DNA of 7,652 nucleotides from Oscillospiraceae bacterium (GTDB taxonomy: Bacteria; Bacillota_A; Clostridia; Oscillospirales; Ruminococcaceae). Numbering within the stretch: position 1 is the first letter of the stretch; the number at the start of each line of letters is the position of its first letter. Both the position numbers and the translations under genes were made by a program. The stretch lies in assembly GCA_018109965.1 (NCBI GenBank), contig JAGBFE010000236.1:1-7652 (forward strand), read 5' to 3'. The notes below the pieces were generated by a model that was not told where the DNA came from, did not search any database, and saw nothing but the letters and a program-made list of their open reading frames with translations. Below are positions 1 to 4,736 of the stretch, in pieces.

Positions 1-1818
1 AGTCACGTTGCCGGAGAAGATGTAGCTGCGGCCGATATACTTTGTGCCAACCGGCCAGTCAGTCTGTTTGTGGTCTTTATCGTGGAAACCAAGATACTGA
101 CCTTTTGCGTTTACATAATAACTTATATAGTTTGAGAAATCAGAAACTGTGCCTGTGCTGCTGTTATATGTACCGCCAATCTGACCGTCATACCATGCCT
201 GTGACAGAAGGCTGATAACAACATCATTTGTCACAGCAATCGGTGTGCCGTATTCTGTTGTATCGTTGTCTGTATTGTCACCTGTTGCAGCAACATCCAG
301 ACGTTCTCTGATGGAGTAAACAAGTTCCCAGCCAAGTTCTGTCCATGTAGCAGCATTGCCGTATGTGCCGTTATTCATGCCCGCAATTAGATTTGCGCCT
401 GTATACAATACGTCATTATAAAGCAAGCCTTTGATTTCCTTGACTTCCATATATTCGCCAAGTTCGTCAACGATTGTAACATAACCGTCCATATCGTACT
501 GACCTGTTGTTACAAATGTAGGATAGTACTGAGACTGGAGAATAATTTCCTGAATAATTTCAGCAAAAGCATCGATAAGCCCCTGAGAGTTGTTTGCAGA
601 AAAATATCTGTCTGTGTAGTAACGGTTTGCTACAAGTTTGTTGCCTGTTTCTGTGTCTGTACGTCTGGTAATATTAACATTGATAGTCTGTCTGTTATAA
701 GTACCGGTATATGTAGCTACACGACCACCTGTGCTTTCGTTGGCATAGTTTCTCCAATGTGTATCAATTGCTGTCGCAACAGTTGTGCCTGTTGTTTGTG
801 GCTGGAGCATCTGCGGAGCATAGTTGCCGGACACACCGAGGCCAAGTGTGTAAAACAGACATTCTCTGCCATAATGTGCTTCCATCTGTGTGCGCACATT
901 TGCAGCAGTAAGCTGTGCAAGAAAAACAATTTCATCTGTCGTTTCTGCATAGTTATCCCTGCCTATATTTCTGTTTGCATTTGTTGCTTCAAGATAGTTG
1001 GATGTACCGCTTGTAGGGTCACCATCTGTCATAAGCACCATAACAGGAATACGTTTTGTACCGCCCTGAATGTTGCCTGTTTCGATGGTTGTATCTTCAA
1101 TATCCAGCAACAGTTCCAGCCCTTCCTGCATACCACCCTGAGTGTATGTACCAGAACGGCCTGTAACAGAATTTACATAATTATTGCCATTGCTTGATTT
1201 TACACCGTCTGCAACATCGATATATCTTGTGCTGCCGGATTTTCTGAACTTGAGATAATCTCCATTACTGTCAGTTGTGGTGTATCGGTCAATAGGCATA
1301 AGAGTATAGGAATTGAGGTTGTAAACCGCAATACCTACACGGTTATAGTTACTGGTTTCATACAGCTTTCTGATAGCTTCATTGGCTGCCTGTACCATTG
1401 CTTTGAGGTCATCATCTGACATACTACCGGACAAGTCTAATGTCAGGACTGTATCTGTCGGCAGATAACTAAAACCTGTAATCTGTTTTGTAGATGACAT
1501 TGCAGACATTGCAACAAGAAAGTTGTCTGTACCAGGTGCAAGTGTAACACTGTCTCCCCCCTGTATATCATCAAATTCTTTGCTGCCTGCAAATACAGAC
1601 TTGTCTGCCCATACTGCACCTGCAAATTCTGTGGAAACATTTCCGCTGTCGTCAGTGCCGAAATATGTTTCCCAGCCGTCTGTTGTATCAGCATCAGAAA
1701 CTTTGCTACCCGGTACAACATCCAGTGTTGTCTGCGCAAAAACATCCAGTGCTGTCCACGGCACCTGGGTAATCATAAGTGCGATTGACAAAATTGTGGC
1801 TATAATTCTTTTTTTCAA
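1..1818 (-). CDS. Secreted VWA-domain surface protein, probable adhesin or pilus-tip type (C-terminus cut off by window)
   Basis: 606 codons are visible and the frame is still open at the window edge, so the C-terminus is missing. Seen: residues 1-28 form a Sec signal peptide (MKKR, then a hydrophobic stretch, then a VFAQT-like cleavage site near residue 29). A von Willebrand factor A domain follows at about residues 120-430. Its metal-ion-dependent adhesion site shows as D128-L-S130-G-S132 after the hydrophobic strand TVLTL, with T264-D265-G266-D267 after PVMVLM as the later MIDAS aspartate. Residues 430-606 form a Thr/Asn/Gly-rich beta-type region containing a GEYMEVKEIKG segment, which I recall from other large clostridial VWA proteins. 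Known: such proteins are often 1000-2000 residues long, end in Cna-B/SpaA repeats and a sortase signal, and act as pilus tips or wall-anchored adhesins. Binding partner and anchoring are inferred. The start is TTG at 1818-1816, because the upstream ATG (1823-1821) runs into TGA after two codons. The next in-frame ATG (codon 15) would break the signal peptide. The gene has its own promoter and leader. Confidence 0.85.
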   Translation of the reverse strand, partial: MKKRIIATILSIALMITQVPWTALDVFAQTTLDVVPGSKVSDADTTDGWETYFGTDDSGNVSTEFAGAVWADKSVFAGSKEFDDIQGGDSVTLAPGTDNFLVAMSAMSSTKQITGFSYLPTDTVLTLDLSGSMSDDDLKAMVQAANEAIRKLYETSNYNRVGIAVYNLNSYTLMPIDRYTTTDSNGDYLKFRKSGSTRYIDVADGVKSSNGNNYVNSVTGRSGTYTQGGMQEGLELLLDIEDTTIETGNIQGGTKRIPVMVLMTDGDPTSGTSNYLEATNANRNIGRDNYAETTDEIVFLAQLTAANVRTQMEAHYGRECLFYTLGLGVSGNYAPQMLQPQTTGTTVATAIDTHWRNYANESTGGRVATYTGTYNRQTINVNITRRTDTETGNKLVANRYYTDRYFSANNSQGLIDAFAEIIQEIILQSQYYPTFVTTGQYDMDGYVTIVDELGEYMEVKEIKGLLYNDVLYTGANLIAGMNNGTYGNAATWTELGWELVYSIRERLDVAATGDNTDNDTTEYGTPIAVTNDVVISLLSQAWYDGQIGGTYNSSTGTVSDFSNYISYYVNAKGQYLGFHDKDHKQTDWPVGTKYIGRSYIFSGNVT

Positions 1819-1836
1819 TTCATATACGCCTCCTTT
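1815..1836 (-). promoter_or_regulatory. Shine-Dalgarno and overlapping ATG-AAT-TGA / TTG start of the VWA gene
   Basis: On the minus strand a strong AAAGGAGG (1836-1829) is followed 5 bases later by ATG (1823-1821), but this frame reads ATG AAT TGA and stops. The TTG at 1818-1816 opens the long VWA frame. It overlaps the TGA by two bases and lies 10 bases from GGAGG, which is rather long. The TTG assignment gives a normal MKKR signal peptide, so it is preferred. The two-codon ORF could be a real start-stop element that lowers or couples initiation, a chance ATG, or the product of a small sequencing error. Confidence 0.6.
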
Positions 1837-1859
1837 ATAGTCACGTTTAAAAGAGAAAT

Positions 1860-1985
1860 GTATTTTACTATTTTCCAACTGTAATCAGTTTTGTAAATAT
1901 ATACCTTTATCGCCATATTTATCGTGGCATTTTTGCCTTTGGACCAAGGTCAGATTTCAAAAAAGCAAACAGTTATCCAATGTAA
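1860..1985 (-). other. Leader (5' UTR) of the VWA gene with small hairpins and a tandem CGATAAA repeat
   Basis: If transcription starts about 7 bases past the -10 box at 1992, the mRNA has a leader of about 165 bases. In it I see an imperfect dyad (+ strand CCTTTGGACCAAGG, 1936-1949), a GGCA-4-TGCC hairpin (1926-1937), a competing GCCA/TGGC pairing on the transcript (1928-1925 with 1916-1913), two copies of minus-strand CGATAAA exactly 12 bases apart (1924-1918 and 1912-1906), and an AACTG-ATTA-CAGTT hairpin (1890-1877). The pairings are short. Mutually exclusive use of the TGCC segment is possible, but no known riboswitch class is recognised. Confidence 0.35.
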
Positions 1986-1991
1986 TTTTCC

Positions 1992-2026
1992 ATTATAATT
2001 TTATGATTTTTAAATGTCATTTTCAA
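1992..2026 (-). promoter_or_regulatory. Probable sigma-A-type promoter of the VWA gene
   Basis: Reading the minus strand, ATGACA (2020-2015, 5 of 6 to TTGACA) is followed after 17 bases by a perfect TATAAT (1997-1992). A second overlapping pair is TTGAAA (2026-2021), 17 bases, then TAAAAT (2003-1998). Either would start transcription about 165-170 bases upstream of the VWA start codon. The surrounding sequence is very A+T-rich, which raises the chance of fortuitous matches, but the exact spacing of a perfect -10 with a 5/6 -35 makes this the best promoter in the spacer. Confidence 0.6.
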
Positions 2027-2276
2027 GTCTTTTTTGCAACTTTTTTATTTAAGTAAAAATTTTGTCAGATTGCATAAAACCCGGGTGTTTTTTTACAAAA
2101 TTCCGATATCAGACAATCTTATTTAATTAACATTTCAGACACAAAAACAACAGTAAAACTATATTAAGTTATTTTTTTGACGACATTTTCTTATTTTTCA
2201 AAATCATTTTTATCCGCGACAGGTTCAAATTTATCGGAGGGGGGGTAAGGGCGCATCCGGACAGTATTCATGCAGC
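2027..2276. other. A+T-rich spacer upstream of the VWA promoter; no gene seen
   Basis: No coding frame with a credible start and ribosome binding site is visible on either strand. The region contains a perfect 8-base palindrome ACCCGGGT (2079-2086), nearly the only G+C-rich spot in its neighbourhood. It is flanked by an inverted repeat TTGTCAGAT (2062-2070) / ATCAGACAA (2108-2116) with one mismatch. Close to the terminator is a G-rich patch on the + strand (2236-2251) with a run of seven G. The long spacer leaves room for regulators of the VWA gene. Confidence 0.5.
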
Positions 2277-2316
2277 AAAAAACACCGTGCTTTCTGCTGC
2301 CCTGCACGGTGTTTTT
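2277..2316 (-). terminator. Strong intrinsic terminator after the DUF1653 gene, probably bidirectional
   Basis: A 13-bp uninterrupted stem pairs AAAAACACCGTGC (2278-2290) with GCACGGTGTTTTT (2304-2316) around a 13-base loop (2291-2303). On the minus strand, the side facing the flavoprotein-DUF1653 operon that ends at 2329, the stem runs straight into six T (2282-2277). The + strand also ends in five T, so it could stop opposing transcription as well. GCAGC (2272-2276) can alternatively pair with GCTGC (2296-2300). Confidence 0.9.
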
Positions 2317-2328
2317 GAGTATTTGTTT

Positions 2329-2535
2329 TCAGTCTTCGATTTTTTCAAAGCGTTTAAAGGTTTTGCCGTCACGTGTGATTGTTTCGCAGAACATATCGAG
2401 AGGTCTCACCCACACACCGCCCTCGCCGTAAAGAGCCTTGTAAACCACCATTTCTTCCATTGTTTCTGAATGTTTTGCAATGTACAGCACTTCGTATTCA
2501 TTGCCTTTGAAATGTCTGTATTTTCCAAGTTCCAT
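2329..2535 (-). CDS. DUF1653 family small protein
   Basis: The complete protein has 68 residues and matches the DUF1653 pattern from end to end: GKYRHFKGNEYEVL near residues 4-17, then AKHSET (20-25), VVYKALYG (30-37), WVRPLDMF (42-49) and a charged tail. These proteins are usually 60-80 residues, so the length is normal. The family's function is not established; it is a small soluble protein with no signal or membrane segment. The start ATG lies only 7 bases after the stop of the flavoprotein gene. Its likely Shine-Dalgarno, GAAAGG, lies over the last codons of that gene, 11 bases from the ATG. The two are therefore one transcript and probably translationally coupled. A hairpin terminator follows 12 bases after the stop. 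Confidence 0.9.
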   Translation of the reverse strand: MELGKYRHFKGNEYEVLYIAKHSETMEEMVVYKALYGEGGVWVRPLDMFCETITRDGKTFKRFEKIED

Positions 2536-2542
2536 AATATTT

Positions 2543-3412
2543 TTAACCTTTCATCATTCTTACAAATTTTGCACTTTCGCTGCCTGCAACTGCACCCTGA
2601 TAAACTGCTTTTGCAATCTGCAGCATACCGCCTGTGTTATCCCCTGCAGCGTAAAGCCCGGGCAGATTTGTTGCACATTTTTCGTCTGTAACAACGGCGT
2701 TTCCGTCAATTTCGCACCCTAATTTACGGGCAAAATCAGTTGCACCCGCAACACCGACCGCAACAAACAGACCGCTGATTTCCACCGTTTTTCCGTTTTC
2801 AAATGTAACGCTTTCAACAGTGCTTGTGCCGCATATTTCAGTCAGTTTTTCGGTGATATATTCCACACCGTCAATTGTTTTGATTGGCTGCAGACCATTG
2901 GTGAGCACATACACTTTTTCGGCTATATTTTTGAGATAATCGGCTTCTTCGGCGGCATATTCGCCTTCACCCAGCACCGCAACTGTTTTTCCGCGGTAGA
3001 AAAATCCGTCGCATACCGCGCAGTAGCTTACCCCGCGGCCTTCAAATTCTGTTATGCCTTTGATTTTTGGTGCGCGGCGGTTTGTGCCTGTTGAAAAAAC
3101 AACACTGACCGCATTGTATTCGCCTGTTGTTGATTTGATATTGTAGCTGCCGTCCCATTCGATGCCTGTAACCTGACCGCAGACTGTATCTATGTTGCTT
3201 TCTTCCAGCTGACTTACACCGTTGTCAAACAGTTCTTTGCCGCTTGTACCCTTTGCCACGCCATAGTAGTTGTCAATGCTTTCTGCCTTGTGCAGCGCAC
3301 TTTTGTTTTCGCCGATAACAAGTGTATCCATCCCTGCACGGTGCGCATACAGTGCAGCTGACACCCCTGCAGGACCCTTGCCCACAACTATAACATCGTA
3401 ATTCTTTTTCAT
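2543..3412 (-). CDS. Thioredoxin-reductase-like FAD flavoprotein with CxxC centre
   Basis: The complete protein has 289 residues, slightly shorter than classical bacterial thioredoxin reductase (about 305-320). Seen, in order: FAD-binding GKGPAG at residues 11-16; a redox-active pair C131-A-V-C134-D in the typical SYCAVCDG context; a second nucleotide-binding-like fold VAVLGEGEYAAEEA from 144 (G148, G150, A153); and the C-terminal FAD motif AAGD (255-258) followed by NTGGMLQIAKAV. The HRRxxxR motif that binds the NADPH 2'-phosphate is missing; the corresponding stretch reads YVLTNGLQPIKT (168-179). Known: ferredoxin-dependent flavin thioredoxin reductases of clostridia also lack pyridine-nucleotide motifs, so an electron source other than NADPH is plausible here. 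That is inferred. No thioredoxin gene is adjacent; the partner in the operon is a DUF1653 protein. ATG start with AAGGG 7 bases upstream. The protein is cytoplasmic. NADH use, or a substrate other than thioredoxin, remains possible. Confidence 0.88.
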   Translation of the reverse strand: MKKNYDVIVVGKGPAGVSAALYAHRAGMDTLVIGENKSALHKAESIDNYYGVAKGTSGKELFDNGVSQLEESNIDTVCGQVTGIEWDGSYNIKSTTGEYNAVSVVFSTGTNRRAPKIKGITEFEGRGVSYCAVCDGFFYRGKTVAVLGEGEYAAEEADYLKNIAEKVYVLTNGLQPIKTIDGVEYITEKLTEICGTSTVESVTFENGKTVEISGLFVAVGVAGATDFARKLGCEIDGNAVVTDEKCATNLPGLYAAGDNTGGMLQIAKAVYQGAVAGSESAKFVRMMKG

Positions 3413-3449
3413 GTACTGTCCCTTATTCTCATTAAAATGATTTGTTTTT

Positions 3450-3496
3450 ATTGTATCTAAAATGTACCATAATATGACAGATTTTTAAAGTGAAAA
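3450..3496 (-). promoter_or_regulatory. Candidate promoter for the flavoprotein-DUF1653 operon
   Basis: A promoter is expected here because the foldase gene behind it ends at a terminator. Two weak candidates are visible on the minus strand: TTTTCA (3496-3491) with TATTAT (3474-3469) at a 16-base spacing, and CTGTCA (3480-3475) with TACAAT (3455-3450) at 19 bases. Neither is close to consensus, so the exact site is uncertain. Confidence 0.3.
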
Positions 3497-3522
3497 AGTC
3501 ACAAAATATTTCTAGACAAAAC

Positions 3523-3557
3523 AAAACAGCTTAAGTCGGATACTTAAGCTGTATTTT
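3523..3557 (-). terminator. Intrinsic terminator after the foldase lipoprotein gene
   Basis: An 11-bp stem pairs ACAGCTTAAGT (3526-3536) with ACTTAAGCTGT (3542-3552) around a 5-base loop. On the minus strand the stem is followed by TTTTGTTTTG (3526-3517). It starts within 10 bases of the foldase stop codon at 3562 and separates that gene from the flavoprotein operon. Confidence 0.88.
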
Positions 3558-3561
3558 GTAA

Positions 3562-4599
3562 TTATTTGATTTTGTTTACAGAGTAGAATTTTACTGCTGC
3601 TGCATCTTCTTCAGTTGCAAGTTTTGCAGCTTCTGCTTCTGCATATGTGTTGAATTCTTCGCTTTTCATTTCTGCAAGGAGGCTGGATTTTACCTCTTCC
3701 AGTTCAGAATTGTCAGAGAAGTTTTCAACTCTTTTGTAAACGATAAGGTCTTCGTCCATTTCGCCCCACACATATTCGCCGTCAGGAGTAAGTGAGAATG
3801 CTTTTTCTTCTACTTCACCTGAAAATGCTGTGGAATCTTTGCCGATGTAGGAGTCGATAACGTTGTCACTTGCATTGGAATAGTCGATATCGTATGCAAG
3901 ATAATCGCCGGCTGTCTGTCTGTATTTTGCGCTGATTTTTTCAAGGTCAGCACCGCCGTTAAGTTCATTTACCGCATCTTCGCAGTAGCCTTTGATAACA
4001 TCAATTTCTCTTTCAGGCAGCAGGTCGCCTTCCTTGTCAAGCTTTGGCATATAGAAGCCTGTGATTCTTGCATAGTTTTCGTCCATATGTGCCTTGTATT
4101 CAGCATCTGTTACTGCCTTTTCGCCGCCTTCGCCGTAAAGTGCTGTGAAGATTTCGTCGTATTTGTAGCTGAATGTGTTGAACTTTGTGTAGGTTTCTTT
4201 GCCGATACCGTTGGCTTTGTAATGTTCTTCGTTATATGGCCAGTAGTATTCCACCAGTTCATTGATGTAGTTCAGTTCTTCTTCATCAAGGCTGAGACCC
4301 ATTTCGTCAAATGTTTTTTCTGTCCATGCATAAACCTGAAGATTTTTGATTGTTTCGTTGTGAATCCATTCTGCTGCGGACATTTCTTCGATTGTTTCAG
4401 CCATAAGGTCTTCAACATCTTCGCCCACCATGCTCCAGGCTGTGTTGTAAGCGTTGTACTGTGCACATAAATACATATTTGGTGCAAAATCCACACCGTC
4501 AACTGTAACTACCTTTTCGTAGCTTTTGCTGCAGCCTGTAAAAAGTGCTGCTGACATTGCAACTGTGAGAACAGCTGCTGCAATTTTTTTAATAATCAC
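3562..4599 (-). CDS. SurA/PrsA-type foldase-like lipoprotein (degenerate parvulin)
   Basis: The complete protein has 345 residues. Seen: a lipoprotein signal, with KK at 4-5, a hydrophobic core, and lipobox L19-F-T-G-C23, so it should be lipidated at C23 and sit on the outer face of the membrane. VVTVDGVDF (30-38) resembles the start of a SurA/PrsA N-terminal chaperone domain and is followed by a long helical region to about residue 175. Residues about 180-315 follow parvulin order (ITGFYMPKL, an LNGGADLEKISAKY helix, AFSLTPDGEYVWGEMDEDLIVYKRV), but the classic active-site pattern is not clear. It may therefore be a chaperone without prolyl isomerase activity. The C-terminus is Ala/Glu-rich. 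GTG start with AGGGGG 7 bases upstream. In many clostridia a foldase gene lies directly behind mfd, which fits. It has its own promoter and terminator. A role in folding exported proteins is inferred. Confidence 0.8.
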   Translation of the reverse strand: MIIKKIAAAVLTVAMSAALFTGCSKSYEKVVTVDGVDFAPNMYLCAQYNAYNTAWSMVGEDVEDLMAETIEEMSAAEWIHNETIKNLQVYAWTEKTFDEMGLSLDEEELNYINELVEYYWPYNEEHYKANGIGKETYTKFNTFSYKYDEIFTALYGEGGEKAVTDAEYKAHMDENYARITGFYMPKLDKEGDLLPEREIDVIKGYCEDAVNELNGGADLEKISAKYRQTAGDYLAYDIDYSNASDNVIDSYIGKDSTAFSGEVEEKAFSLTPDGEYVWGEMDEDLIVYKRVENFSDNSELEEVKSSLLAEMKSEEFNTYAEAEAAKLATEEDAAAVKFYSVNKIK

Positions 4600-4624
4600 G
4601 GTTTTACCCCCTAATAAGTTTCAA

Positions 4625-4660
4625 TTTAACCGCTTTATTATACATCAACAGCGGTTTAAA
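4625..4660. repeat. Inverted repeat spanning the -10 region of the foldase promoter
   Basis: TTTAACCGC (4625-4633) and GCGGTTTAAA (4651-4660) are inverted copies differing by one inserted base, with 17 bases between them. The TATAAT box lies inside the spacer. No T-run follows on the minus strand, so it is not a terminator. Its placement suggests an operator for a dimeric repressor; this is inferred. Confidence 0.5.
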
Positions 4661-4665
4661 GGCAA
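4637..4665 (-). promoter_or_regulatory. Sigma-A-type promoter of the foldase lipoprotein gene
   Basis: On the minus strand TTGCCT (4665-4660, 4 of 6) is followed after exactly 17 bases by a perfect TATAAT (4642-4637). Transcription would begin near 4630, about 30 bases before the GTG start at 4599. No convincing terminator lies between the mfd stop (4737) and this promoter, so mfd read-through could also contribute. Confidence 0.65.
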
Positions 4666-4736
4666 TAATAAAATTGATTTTGTTGCTGCCAAAGCATTTT
4701 AGCACCCAATTGTGAAAAAGTGTTGATAACTGCACC

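Noticed and set aside
757..1197. 146-codon open frame on the + strand
   Set aside because: It is antisense to the VWA domain coding region and its translation is Cys-rich without family features; a shadow of the real gene.
1900..1950. Cyclic di-GMP-I (GEMM) riboswitch, suggested by GGCAAA and GATAAAGG pieces in the VWA leader
   Set aside because: The conserved GACGCAAAGC core and the hairpin with tetraloop between the two halves are absent, and the pieces are in the wrong order.
2270..2469. G-rich Shine-Dalgarno-like sequence and ATG on the + strand running into the DUF1653 gene
   Set aside because: The G-rich patch is more than 20 bases from the ATG, the frame passes through the terminator hairpin, and it is antisense to a well-supported DUF1653 gene.
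2412..4140. Shared ALYGEGG peptide in the DUF1653 protein and the foldase lipoprotein
   Set aside because: It is a seven-residue match in unrelated families with no similarity around it, and so most likely coincidence.
4625..4660. Dyad between mfd and the foldase as a terminator for mfd
   Set aside because: The loop is 17 bases, one arm has a bulge, no T-run follows on the minus strand, and the structure contains a promoter -10 box.
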